Assembly: GCF_900187425.1 (NCBI RefSeq)
Contig: NZ_FYDJ01000009.1
Coordinates: 62,001-126,000 of the forward strand
Direction: 5' to 3'
Source: Pseudomonas sp. Irchel s3h14
GTDB lineage: Bacteria; Pseudomonadota; Gammaproteobacteria; Pseudomonadales; Pseudomonadaceae
Length of the DNA: 64,000 bases
Part shown: piece by piece, positions 1-7,935 of the stretch
Position numbering within the stretch: position 1 is the first letter of the stretch
Layout: every line of letters begins with the position of its first letter
The notes under the pieces: generated by a model
What the model was told of the DNA's origin: nothing
What the model saw: the letters and a program-made list of their open reading frames with translations, nothing else
The model's database searches: none
Program-made: the position numbers and the translations under genes

Positions 1-370
1 CGATGCAGTCGATCTCGACCTTGCAATCGACCATCATGTTCGCCTGCACACAGGCCCGGGCCGGTGCGTGTTCGCTTTTGAAGTATTCGGAAAACACCTT
101 GTTGAAGCTCCAGAAATCCCGCGGGTCTTCCAGCCACACACCGGTGCGCACTACATCTTCGAGGCCATAACCGGCCTCTTCGAGAATCGCGATCAAATTC
201 TTCATGGTCTGGTGAGTCTGTTCGACGATGCCACCCACAATGATTTCGCCATCCAGCGCCGGTACTTGCCCGGATACGTGTAGCCAGCCATCGGCTTCAA
301 CGGCGCGGGCGAAAGGACGGGGTTGGCCGCCACCGGCGGTGCTGCCGGTGCCGTAACGAGTAATGCTCAT
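1..370 (-). CDS. RidA family protein (reactive intermediate/imine deaminase), 3' end cut by window
   Basis: The translation starts MSITRYGTGSTAGGGQPRPF and reads on to the window edge without a stop (123 codons visible). The VSGQVPALDG stretch and the later GVWLEDPRDFWSFN segment are typical of the YjgF/YER057c/UK114 (RidA) family, whose members hydrolyse enamine/imine intermediates released by PLP enzymes. It is the last visible gene of a minus-strand amino-acid ABC transporter operon, 44 bp after the ATPase gene. That placement suggests it detoxifies an intermediate from catabolism of the imported amino acid; the substrate cannot be read from the sequence. Start chosen at the ATG with the AGGAGAAT ribosome site just upstream. 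Confidence 0.85.
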   Translation of the reverse strand, partial: MSITRYGTGSTAGGGQPRPFARAVEADGWLHVSGQVPALDGEIIVGGIVEQTHQTMKNLIAILEEAGYGLEDVVRTGVWLEDPRDFWSFNKVFSEYFKSEHAPARACVQANMMVDCKVEIDCI

Positions 371-414
371 GAATAATTCTCCTGATTGAAAAGTGAAAAT
401 GCTTCTGTAAAAAA

Positions 415-1221
415 TCAGAAGCGCGTGTTCTTGAGAAATTCCGTCAGTCGTGGCGATTGCGGGCGTTCGAAGAGTTCCTTGGGTGGCCCCTGCTCTTCGA
501 TCCGCCCCTGATTCATGAAGACGATCTTGTCCGAGACCTCGAAAGCGAAGCGCATTTCGTGGGTCACCAGCAGCATGGTCATGCCGTCCTCGGCCAGGCC
601 TTTGATCACACTCAGCACTTCGCCCACCAGTTCCGGATCGAGGGCCGAAGTGACTTCGTCGAACAGCATCAGGCTCGGGTTCATCGCAATCGCCCGGGCA
701 ATTGCCACACGCTGCTGCTGACCGCCGGACAATTGACCGGGGAAGTGATCGCGCCGCTCCAGCAAGCCGACCCGCTCCAGCCATTTTTCCGCCAGGGCCA
801 CCGCTTCATCCTTGTGCAGCTTTTTGACCTTGAGCAAACCGAGGGTGACGTTCTGCAACGCCGTGAGGTGCGGAAACAGGTTGAACTGCTGGAACGCCAT
901 GCCGGTCATGGCCCGATGCCGGGCGATGACTTTTTCCGGGTGACGCACGCGCTTGCCGTTAACCTCGTCATAACCGATGGACTCGCCATCGAGCATGATC
1001 TGCCCGCCCTGGAATTCTTCGAGCATGTTCACGCAGCGCAGCAGCGTGGTCTTGCCCGAGCCGCTGGAACCGATCAGCGTCACGACGTTGCCGCGCTGCA
1101 TGGTCAGGTCTACGCCCTTGAGCACTTCGAGCTGGCCGTATTGTTTGTGCAGGCCGCGGATGTCCAGCAAGGCCTGACCGTTTTGAGCATCTTTTACGTT
1201 AGAGAGCGAAGGTTGAGTCAT
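415..1221 (-). CDS. Amino-acid ABC transporter ATP-binding protein
   Basis: A 268-aa ABC ATPase of the polar amino acid (GlnQ/HisP) class. Walker A is GSSGSGKT near residue 51, the Q-loop is AFQQFNLFPHLT, the signature is LSGGQQQRVAIARA, Walker B is LMLFDEVTSALD, and the switch His lies in LLVTHEMRFA. It powers uptake through the two permeases encoded upstream. Its ATG overlaps the stop of the preceding permease by 4 bp, so translation is probably coupled. The substrate is not determined; the family imports amino acids or opine-like compounds. Confidence 0.93.
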   Translation of the reverse strand: MTQPSLSNVKDAQNGQALLDIRGLHKQYGQLEVLKGVDLTMQRGNVVTLIGSSGSGKTTLLRCVNMLEEFQGGQIMLDGESIGYDEVNGKRVRHPEKVIARHRAMTGMAFQQFNLFPHLTALQNVTLGLLKVKKLHKDEAVALAEKWLERVGLLERRDHFPGQLSGGQQQRVAIARAIAMNPSLMLFDEVTSALDPELVGEVLSVIKGLAEDGMTMLLVTHEMRFAFEVSDKIVFMNQGRIEEQGPPKELFERPQSPRLTEFLKNTRF

Positions 1222-1880
1222 GGCAAGGCCACCCGCTTTTCAATGTGCCGGCCGAGTAATTCGATGGCGTAGTTGATGACGAAAAACAGAAATCCGGCGA
1301 ACAGGTAAAACTCGAGGGTCATGAAGGTCCGGGCGATGATCTGCTGCGTGCTGAGCAACAATTCAGCCACACCGATCACCGACAGCAGCGTGGAGGCCTT
1401 GACGATCTCGGTGGACGAGTTGACCCAGGTCGGCAAGATCTGCCGCAGCGCCTGAGGCAACAGCACGTAACCGAGTGCTTGATAAAACGTCAGGCCGATG
1501 GCCTTGCTCGCTTCCATCTGACCACTGGGCAGCGCTTGCAATGCGCCGCGCACGATCTCGGCGACGTGGGAGCCGCAAAACAGCGTCAGCCCCAACGCAC
1601 CGGCCTGAAAGGCACTGATCTGCCAACCCAGCGCCGGCGCCATATAGAAGCAGGCGAGCACCAATACAAACACCGGCGTGCCGCGAATGATGTCGACGTA
1701 AAACCGAAATGGCGCGCGCATCCAGAACTTGCCGTAGGTCAGCACCAGACCGGCAACAACGCCGAGCATCGTGCCCAGCAGAATTGCCAGCGCCGAGACC
1801 TGCACACTGGTCATAAAGCCTTGCCACAGGACTTCCCGTGCCACCCATAACTCATGTAACCAACTGGGGGATTCGTACAT
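1218..1880 (-). CDS. Amino-acid ABC transporter permease (second)
   Basis: A 220-aa inner-membrane permease of the HisM/GlnP type with about five hydrophobic segments. The EAA loop lies around EASKAIGLTFYQALGYVLLP, the contact site for the ATPase. The segment FYVDIIRGTPVFVLVL is the usual N-terminal family signature (RGTP). It lies 9 bp downstream of the other permease gene and overlaps the ATPase gene by 4 bp, so the two permeases very probably form a heterodimer. Confidence 0.92.
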   Translation of the reverse strand: MYESPSWLHELWVAREVLWQGFMTSVQVSALAILLGTMLGVVAGLVLTYGKFWMRAPFRFYVDIIRGTPVFVLVLACFYMAPALGWQISAFQAGALGLTLFCGSHVAEIVRGALQALPSGQMEASKAIGLTFYQALGYVLLPQALRQILPTWVNSSTEIVKASTLLSVIGVAELLLSTQQIIARTFMTLEFYLFAGFLFFVINYAIELLGRHIEKRVALP

Positions 1881-1889
1881 GTGGGCCTC

Positions 1890-2552
1890 CTATCGGCGAA
1901 TTGCCAGACGCTGCTCGAGGTAACGCAGCATCATGGCAATGAGGTAACAGGCCGCCACATAGAGCGCTGTGGTCACCAGCCAGGTTTCAATCACCCGGTA
2001 GCTCTCGACATTGATCTTGCGCGCGTAATAGGTCAGCTCTGGCACGGCAATCGCCGCGGCCAGCGAGGTGTCCTTGAACAGCGAAATGAAGTTGTTCGAC
2101 AAGGCCGGCAGCACATTACGCAGCATCACCGGCACGGTGACGTACGCCTTGACCTGCCACTCGCCCAGACCGATTGCCAACCCGGCTTCCCGCTGGCCTT
2201 TGGGAATGCTCAACAGCCCACCGCGAAACACTTCGGTCAGATAGGCCCCGGCATACAGCGACAGCGTGATGATGAATGACGGGATCTTGTCCAGACGAAT
2301 CCCCAGACTCGGCAAGGCGAAGTAGATCAACAGAATCAACACCAGAATCGGCGTATTGCGGATCACCGTCACATACACCGACGCCAGCACCCGCAACCCG
2401 CGGTGCTTTGACAGCAAAGCAAACGCCATCATCAGGCCGATCACGCAACCGATGGCGATCGACACCAGCGCCAGCTCAAGACCCAGACCGAGCCCCGCCA
2501 GCAGGGTGTCGAAATCGCGCCACACGGCGGCAAAATTCAACTGATAGTTCAT
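1890..2552 (-). CDS. Amino-acid ABC transporter permease (first)
   Basis: A 220-aa permease of the same family as its downstream partner. It has the VYVTVIRNTPILVLILLIYF signature and the EAA loop EAGLAIGLGEWQVKAYVTVP. The start is set at the ATG giving MNYQLNFAAV; a GTG four codons upstream is possible but less likely. The gene lies 51 bp after the substrate-binding protein gene and belongs to the same operon. Confidence 0.92.
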   Translation of the reverse strand: MNYQLNFAAVWRDFDTLLAGLGLGLELALVSIAIGCVIGLMMAFALLSKHRGLRVLASVYVTVIRNTPILVLILLIYFALPSLGIRLDKIPSFIITLSLYAGAYLTEVFRGGLLSIPKGQREAGLAIGLGEWQVKAYVTVPVMLRNVLPALSNNFISLFKDTSLAAAIAVPELTYYARKINVESYRVIETWLVTTALYVAACYLIAMMLRYLEQRLAIRR

Positions 2553-2603
2553 GGTCAGCAGCACCTTGAACGGGGCGATCGGAACCGCCCCGCTCTCACG
2601 GGA

Positions 2604-3452
2604 TCATTTGAATTCGACGGGGAAACCAATGGCTGGCGACGGCAGATCGACACCGAACCATTGCTTGAACGACGCTGCGTAGGTCGGGAACTCCACGCCT
2701 GTCATGCCTTCATGCAAAACGGTGTTGACGAAGTTCAACCAGTCCTGATCGCCGCGTTTGACCGCGCAGGCGTAGGTCTGCGGGCTCCAGGCATAAGCCG
2801 GGCTGCGATAGCGACCCTGGTTCTGCACCATCAGGTATTTCACCGACGACTGATCGGTGGCAGCGGCGTCGGCGCGACCGGAGTTCACCGCCTGATACAT
2901 CAGGTCCACGCTGTCGTACTGATCGACTTTGGCCTTGGGCAATGCCTGATGCACCAGTTCTTCGGCGTAAACGTTCTGCAGCACTGCCACGGTCACTCCG
3001 TCACCGGCGGCTTTGAGGTCTTCGATTTCCTTGTACTTGCTGTTGGCCGGCAACAGCAGGCCGACACCTTCGCGATAGTACGGCAACGTGAACGCCACTT
3101 GCTGCGCACGACTGGCGGTGACGGTAATGAACTGGCAACTCATGTCGACTTTATCGGTCAGCAGGTTGGGAATCCGCGCATCTGACGACTGCACCACGAA
3201 CTCGACTTTGCTCGGATCGTTGAACAACCCTTTCGCCACCATCCGCGCGATATCGATATCAAAACCCTGCAACTTGCCGTCCGCTCCCTGGAAGTGCCAC
3301 GGCGCATTGGTACTGCCGGTGCCCACAATCAGTTTCCCGCGGGCCAGCACGCTATCGAGCTTGCTGTCCGCCGCCTGGGCCACACCCATGGCAGCAGCCG
3401 AAGCCGCGAGAACAAAAACACACGCTTTAAACAAGGAAGGTCGGCGATGCAT
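2604..3452 (-). CDS. Amino-acid ABC transporter periplasmic substrate-binding protein
   Basis: A 282-aa precursor whose N-terminus (MHRRPSLFK, then a hydrophobic stretch ending AAMGVAQA-ADS) is a Sec signal peptide. The mature part has the family-3 solute-binding pattern: a RGKLIVGTGSTNAPW start, a GFDIDIARMVAKGLF motif and a DAAATDQSSVKYL hinge region. It delivers an amino acid or related polar solute to the two permeases. It is the first gene of the operon and is preceded by a palindromic operator candidate. The ATG at 3452 has a TGGAG ribosome site; a GTG three codons upstream is less likely. Confidence 0.92.
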   Translation of the reverse strand: MHRRPSLFKACVFVLAASAAAMGVAQAADSKLDSVLARGKLIVGTGSTNAPWHFQGADGKLQGFDIDIARMVAKGLFNDPSKVEFVVQSSDARIPNLLTDKVDMSCQFITVTASRAQQVAFTLPYYREGVGLLLPANSKYKEIEDLKAAGDGVTVAVLQNVYAEELVHQALPKAKVDQYDSVDLMYQAVNSGRADAAATDQSSVKYLMVQNQGRYRSPAYAWSPQTYACAVKRGDQDWLNFVNTVLHEGMTGVEFPTYAASFKQWFGVDLPSPAIGFPVEFK

Positions 3453-3474
3453 GGCAAGCACTCCAGGGTGATGT

Positions 3475-3516
3475 TTATTCCGCTATACCGGAAGATAGTA
3501 TGTAACAACGGAATAA
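3475..3516 (-). promoter_or_regulatory. Candidate operator/promoter of the amino-acid ABC operon
   Basis: Positions 3478-3493 read TTCCGCTATACCGGAA, an inverted repeat (TTCCG, 6 nt, CGGAA). A second CGGAATAA half site at 3509-3516 mirrors TTATTCCG at 3475-3482. Such TTCCG-N6-CGGAA dyads resemble operators of IclR-family regulators. Read on the minus strand, TTGTTA and TATAGC, 17 nt apart, could be the -35 and -10 of the operon. No IclR gene lies in the window, so the regulator is unknown. Confidence 0.4.
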
Positions 3517-3749
3517 ACAGCAGAAAGTGTGCCACAGGATGCGGGCGGAATGTTGGGGAGATTGAAAAGTGTTTTGAATCAAATGGATGGAGAAAATACA
3601 AAACCGGCGTTACGAAATGCACAGGTGAACGACCGCTACCGTTGGCTACAACGTACGGGTATCTGGTTCACAGTTGGAGTTTTTATGAGTTAATTCGGTG
3701 CGGTGCTGCGTTGGCCAAGGCAGCCGGAAAATAAACTTAACAAGACCCA
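3517..3749. other. Intergenic region, no gene recognised
   Basis: About 230 bp lie between the ABC operon promoter and the toxin gene. Open frames here have no recognisable protein features and no good ribosome sites. No terminator-like hairpin with a T-run is obvious. Confidence 0.5.
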
Positions 3750-4031
3750 TCAGCGATCGGCTGCATCCTTGTACACATCGCTCCGCTCTCTTTTCCCCAC
3801 TGCTATGACGGTCACTACCAGCACATCATCAAGCACGCGATATACCATTCGATATCCGGCACTACGCAGCTTGATTTTGTAAGCATTTCCAAGCCCGCTG
3901 AGTCGGTCAGCGGGAACGTGCGGGTTTACAAGACGCTCCTGAAGTTTCCTTTTGAACTGGTCCTTCAGGTTTACTCCAAGCTTTTTCCATTCTTTCCAGG
4001 CTTTTTCTGAAAACTCCAGCTCATAGGTCAT
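3750..4031 (-). CDS. RelE/StbE-type toxin of a type II toxin-antitoxin system
   Basis: A 93-aa basic protein beginning MTYELEFSEKAWKEWKKLG. The pattern is that of the RelE/StbE family: a helical N-terminus, then LSGLGNAYKIKLRSAGYRMVYRV and a C-terminal strand VVTVIAVGKRERSDVY. Relatives are ribosome-dependent mRNA interferases. The gene starts inside the end of the antitoxin gene (11-bp overlap), the usual antitoxin-first arrangement. The ATG at 4031 is preferred to the TTG one codon earlier. Confidence 0.9.
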   Translation of the reverse strand: MTYELEFSEKAWKEWKKLGVNLKDQFKRKLQERLVNPHVPADRLSGLGNAYKIKLRSAGYRMVYRVLDDVLVVTVIAVGKRERSDVYKDAADR

Positions 4032-4269
4032 CAATCGAAACCTTTATGGTCGGATCGTTTTCCCGCTCTTTACAAAGAGCAAGTAACTCCAAGTCATCCA
4101 GGCGATTCATCATGGCTTCGTACTCTTTTGCGGGAACACAATAGAAAGCCGGCTCATTGCGGTTAAGGATCGCAACAGACAGGCCACCGCCGGCAGCGAC
4201 CGTTCCCATCGGATTTTTTTTCAATTCAGAAATGCTCGCCACCACCTGCGAAAGCACGATATGTGTCAT
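4021..4269 (-). CDS. StbD-like antitoxin (Phd/YefM-related)
   Basis: An 82-aa protein, MTHIVLSQVVASISELKKNP, followed by MGTVAAGG, VAILNRNEPAFYCVPAKEYEA and an acidic C-terminus. The ISELKKNP and NRNEPAFYCVP elements are characteristic of StbD/Phd-YefM antitoxins, whose N-terminus binds DNA and whose C-terminus wraps the toxin. The start is fixed by AAGGAA seven nt upstream of the ATG. A longer in-frame extension to 4470 has no family resemblance. Probably autoregulated through the palindrome just upstream. Confidence 0.88.
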   Translation of the reverse strand: MTHIVLSQVVASISELKKNPMGTVAAGGGLSVAILNRNEPAFYCVPAKEYEAMMNRLDDLELLALCKERENDPTIKVSIDDL

Positions 4270-4296
4270 GAAGTTATTCCTTAGGGTGCTTTTAGA

Positions 4297-4314
4297 AGTG
4301 CTAAAAATAGCACT
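4297..4314. promoter_or_regulatory. Palindrome upstream of the toxin-antitoxin operon (candidate operator)
   Basis: AGTGCTAAAAATAGCACT is a perfect 6-bp-arm inverted repeat, 28 bp upstream of the antitoxin ATG. A further GTGCT copy lies at 4286-4290. Type II antitoxins normally repress their own operon through such repeats. The link is inferred from position only. Confidence 0.5.
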
Positions 4315-4639
4315 CCGAAGCGTATCTGCCTCTATCCTTTTGTCATAAAGGAGGCGCTCAGTGCTTGCCGCTTTTTGCCCTTCGATTCGCGGATTGATCT
4401 TGTGCTCCAGGTTCCTACTCATCTGTTCGGACACTCCATTGAAGAATGAACAAAAAGTATCACGCCACACGCTTCCAGCTTTCCGTGTGTCCTGTCGGGC
4501 TGGTCCTGTAACACGGTAAGGAGTGTCCGAGTCTACGTAGGAAAACTTACCTACCTGTTATTTCTGACAGTAGACTCCTTCCCGCGCCTTCCTTTACCGT
4601 CGATGGACCGTCAATGGCCGTTGTGAAAAGGAGATTTCA
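4315..4639. other. Intergenic region with inverted repeats upstream of the thioredoxin-like gene
   Basis: No gene is supported here. GAGTCTAC (4529-4536) and GTAGACTC (4570-4577) form an 8-bp inverted repeat. Nested inside, GTAGG (4537-4541) and CCTAC (4550-4554) form a second one. The structure probably contains the promoter or a regulatory hairpin for the downstream gene, which has a good AAGGAGA ribosome site. Confidence 0.4.
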
Positions 4640-5071
4640 ATGAGCTCGAAAATCGCTCGCAAAGCACTGGCCCCGGTCTACCGCAAGGCCCTGAGAACCT
4701 GGCGCCCGGTGATCCTGTACTTCGGCAGTCAACACTGTCCCGCCTGCGAAACAGCCGGGCCGATTTTTCGTGAGATTGGCGAACGATATCGCCATCACGC
4801 GCTGATCTACATGCTGAACACCAGCGAATCCCCCCGCCACCCGGACGTCACCGGAACACCCACCGTACTGTTTTACAAGGATGGGAAGTTGCTGAAGAAG
4901 CTCAAGGGAATCGGCACTGAGCAAACCCTGCAGGAAGACTTCGCCAGGCACATCGGCAAGGTGAAACCCAGATACACGGCTCGCAAACCGAGCCATGACC
5001 TGGCGTGGTTGCATCAAACCTTGCGGACCCTGTGCACTGTGCCTCGGGCGCGTCAGGTGGGCAGGGCTTGA
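4640..5071 (+). CDS. Thioredoxin family protein
   Basis: A 143-aa protein with a thioredoxin fold core: VILYFGSQHCPACE carries the redox pair C33-x-x-C36 (CPAC instead of the usual CGPC). The cis-proline loop is TGTPTVLFYKDGK. There is no signal peptide, so it should act in the cytoplasm. The last 40 residues are a basic tail without family similarity. It probably transfers disulfide or thiol equivalents; the partner is unknown. Transcribed alone, with its own upstream region containing inverted repeats. Confidence 0.85.
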   Translation: MSSKIARKALAPVYRKALRTWRPVILYFGSQHCPACETAGPIFREIGERYRHHALIYMLNTSESPRHPDVTGTPTVLFYKDGKLLKKLKGIGTEQTLQEDFARHIGKVKPRYTARKPSHDLAWLHQTLRTLCTVPRARQVGRA

Positions 5072-5138
5072 GTTACCTGTCGCCGGATAGTCGCTTGCGC
5101 GAGCAAGCCCGCGAAGCCCCCTCAAATCCGGCGCAAAA

Positions 5139-6698
5139 TTACCCGTCGATACGCGCCAGCAACACTCGTGTCACCCGCCGCTCTTCAACCGCCACCACGG
5201 TCATCCGCCAGCCTTCCCACTCATGGCTGTCACCGATCATCGGCAGGCGATCCAGCAAGCTCATCACCAGTCCGGCCAGGGTCTGATAGTCGTCGCCGGG
5301 CTCTGCCGCAAACCCGGTCCGCTGTCGCACGCGTGCCAGGTTCAACGCGCCGCTGACCATGAATCCACCCTTCTCCTCGACCACATCCGGGCCCTCGATT
5401 TCGCTGGCGTCAGGCAACTCGCCGGCGATCGATTCGAGAATGTCGGTCATGGTCAACACACCGACGAAGTCACCGAATTCATTGACCACAAACGCAATGT
5501 GCGTCGAGGCTTTGCGCATCTGTTCCAGGGCATTGAGGATCGAGTAACTGTCCAGCAGGTTGATGGTCTTGCGCGCCAAATGGTCAAGACCGGGTGAGTT
5601 GCCGGCCAGGTATTCCTTGAGCAATTCCTTCTTGTGCACGAAGCCCAGCGGCTCATCCACTGCGCCATCGCGAATCAGCGGCAGGCGCGAATAGGACGAA
5701 TGCATCAGGCGCGTGCGAATGGCGTCGGCATCGTCGGACAGATCGATGTAGTCGACGTCAGCGCGCACGGTCATCAAGGTGCGGATCGGCCGCTCGGCGA
5801 GTTCCAGCACACCGCTGATCATCACTCGCTCACGACGGTCGAACAGTTCTGAGCTTGGTGATTCACCGTTGTCCAGCAAGTCGGCAATCTCCTCGCCGAC
5901 CTCCTCCACGGCCAACTTGCGGCCACCGAGCAAACGCATCACGGCGTGGGCCGTGCGCTCTCGCATCGGTCGCAGGCCCTGCATGGATTTTTTGCGGCGA
6001 GCCCGGGCGATCTGGTTGAAAATCTCGATCAGGATCGAGAAGCCGATGGCCGCGTACAGGTAGCCCTTCGGAATGTGGAACCCCAGGCCTTCAGCGGTCA
6101 GCGCGAAGCCGATCATCATTAGAAAGCCCAGACACAGCATGATCACCGTCGGGTGTTCGTTGACGAAACGGGTCAGCGGCTTGCTGGCGACGATCATCAG
6201 GCCGATGGAAATAATCACCGCGATCATCATCACCGCCAGCTCATCAACCATGCCCACAGCGGTAATCACCGCGTCCAGAGAGAACACCGCATCGAGCACC
6301 ACGATCTGCGCCACGATCGGCCAGAACAGCGCGTAAGCCACATTGGACGAGCGCTGGCCAACATGACCTTCGAGCCGCTCATGCAATTCCATCGTGGCTT
6401 TGAACAACAGGAACACACCACCGAACAGCATGATCAGGTCGCGGCCGGAGAAGCTCTTGTCGAACACCTCGAACAGCGGCTGAGTCAGGGTCACCAGCCA
6501 GGAAATACTCGCCAGCAGTCCCAGACGCATCAGCAACGCCAGGGACAAACCGATGATCCTCGCACGGTCGCGCTGCTCGGGCGGCAGTTTGTCGGCGAGG
6601 ATTGCGATAAACACCAGGTTGTCGATGCCCAGCACCAGCTCCAGCACAATCAACGTCAACAGGCCCAGCCACGCGGTGGGGTCAGCTATCCATTCCAT
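5139..6698 (-). CDS. TerC family integral membrane protein with CBS and CorC/HlyC domains (YoaE/YegH-like)
   Basis: A 519-aa protein. Residues 1-230 form a TerC-type membrane domain of about seven helices, with the acidic motifs LELVLGIDNLVF and DAVFSLDAVITAVG. A pair of CBS domains follows (about 300-420), then a C-terminal CorC_HlyC transporter-associated domain (about 435-515). Length and order match E. coli YoaE/YegH. TerC proteins are linked to metal-ion (Mn) export or homeostasis; CBS/CorC domains bind adenine nucleotides in Mg transport proteins. The exact ion is unknown. About 267 bp of non-coding DNA upstream shows no recognised riboswitch. Confidence 0.9.
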   Translation of the reverse strand: MEWIADPTAWLGLLTLIVLELVLGIDNLVFIAILADKLPPEQRDRARIIGLSLALLMRLGLLASISWLVTLTQPLFEVFDKSFSGRDLIMLFGGVFLLFKATMELHERLEGHVGQRSSNVAYALFWPIVAQIVVLDAVFSLDAVITAVGMVDELAVMMIAVIISIGLMIVASKPLTRFVNEHPTVIMLCLGFLMMIGFALTAEGLGFHIPKGYLYAAIGFSILIEIFNQIARARRKKSMQGLRPMRERTAHAVMRLLGGRKLAVEEVGEEIADLLDNGESPSSELFDRRERVMISGVLELAERPIRTLMTVRADVDYIDLSDDADAIRTRLMHSSYSRLPLIRDGAVDEPLGFVHKKELLKEYLAGNSPGLDHLARKTINLLDSYSILNALEQMRKASTHIAFVVNEFGDFVGVLTMTDILESIAGELPDASEIEGPDVVEEKGGFMVSGALNLARVRQRTGFAAEPGDDYQTLAGLVMSLLDRLPMIGDSHEWEGWRMTVVAVEERRVTRVLLARIDG

Positions 6699-6965
6699 AA
6701 AAACGTCTCGATCTCTTCAGTGAATTCAGAATGCCGGGCACGGCAAGGCGCGGCGCGGAGGCCGTGGAACTGCAATGTCAAAGGTATTCAGAAGTCGAAA
6801 GACTGGGTGTTTCGCGTGCATCAAGACCGCGCAGTAGCGCGAGGAGAAAGGATAACCGGGAGGCTCCGAGAGGGTGTTCATGCACGTCCTGAAAGGAAAA
6901 AGGCCTTGGAGCGTACAGGCGAAAGCGATATTTCCTACAGTTGAAAATCATTACAAAATCTGTAC

Positions 6966-7832
6966 TCAGTGATTTTTGACCCGCTCGATATACCTCGCCA
7001 CCGCCGGTGATTTTTCGAATCGCCGATGGATCAACGACAACCAGGAGCTCGCCTCACACCCATTGATCGGCCGGTATAAGACACCCGGCAAACTGACATG
7101 CCCGACCACCGATTCTGGCACCACCGCCACGCCCTGCCCCAACGACACCAATGCAATGACCGCCACCAGCCCGCCCGGTTGCGCACCCAGTTTCGGCGCA
7201 AATCCACCCTCGGCGGCGACTTGCAACGTGCCGCTGATTTGTTCCGGCAGGATGAACGTCTCGTTCTGCAAATGTTCCGGGCCAATCTCTGGCAATCGGC
7301 ACAGCCAGGACTCGGTCGGCAGCGCCAGCACAAAGCCTTCTGCATCCAGGCGAATGGCTTCCAGGCCTTCGGGCAAGGTCATGGGTGAGCGGACATAGCC
7401 AACATCGAAACGCCCCTCGACCACCATCATCGGCAATGACGCCATGGGACTTTCCCGTACATTCAAGCTGACATCAGGACACTCGCGGCTGAAGGCTTGC
7501 ACTTGTTTCTGCAGCAAGCCCGAATACACCGCCGAAGCCACGTAACCCAGTTCGATATGGCCAATATCCCCGCGCCCGGCACGCTGGGCGTTGTACTGAG
7601 CGTATTCGAATTGGCGCACCGTCGCCTCGGCCTCGATCACCAGCGCCGCGCCGGCCTCGGTCAGGCTGACTTCACGTGTCTGGCGCACGAACAATCGTGT
7701 GCCGAGTTCGTTCTCCATGTCCTGGATCTGTCGAGTCAAGGTCGGCGGTGCGATACCGAGTTGTTCGGCGGCGCGAGTGAAATTGCCTTGCCGGGCAACG
7801 GCGAGGAAATAGCGAAAATGGCGAATATCCAT
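6966..7832 (-). CDS. LysR family transcriptional regulator
   Basis: A 288-aa regulator with an N-terminal winged helix (MDIRHFRYFLAVARQGNFTR, then AAEQLGIAPPTLTRQIQDME) and a C-terminal LysR substrate-binding domain. It is divergent from an MFS exporter gene 103 bp away, which is its most likely target. LysR proteins of this arrangement usually bind the shared intergenic region and activate the neighbour on binding a ligand. The inducer cannot be deduced. Confidence 0.92.
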   Translation of the reverse strand: MDIRHFRYFLAVARQGNFTRAAEQLGIAPPTLTRQIQDMENELGTRLFVRQTREVSLTEAGAALVIEAEATVRQFEYAQYNAQRAGRGDIGHIELGYVASAVYSGLLQKQVQAFSRECPDVSLNVRESPMASLPMMVVEGRFDVGYVRSPMTLPEGLEAIRLDAEGFVLALPTESWLCRLPEIGPEHLQNETFILPEQISGTLQVAAEGGFAPKLGAQPGGLVAVIALVSLGQGVAVVPESVVGHVSLPGVLYRPINGCEASSWLSLIHRRFEKSPAVARYIERVKNH

Positions 7833-7935
7833 CTGTGCATTAGCTCAAAGGTAATGAAGTGACAAGGCGTACCTAACAAGGACAGTAGCAACAGACGATA
7901 AGCTGCACTGACTTTCACAGTAGAGAAACGTTGCC

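Noticed and set aside
5080..5125. A further REP element between the thioredoxin-like and TerC genes
   Set aside because: Only a short GCGAGCAAGCCCGCGAAG stretch is present without a clear inverted partner, so at most a degenerate fragment.
6699..6965. A manganese (yybP-ykoY) riboswitch before the TerC gene
   Set aside because: The conserved internal-loop sequences of that riboswitch could not be found.
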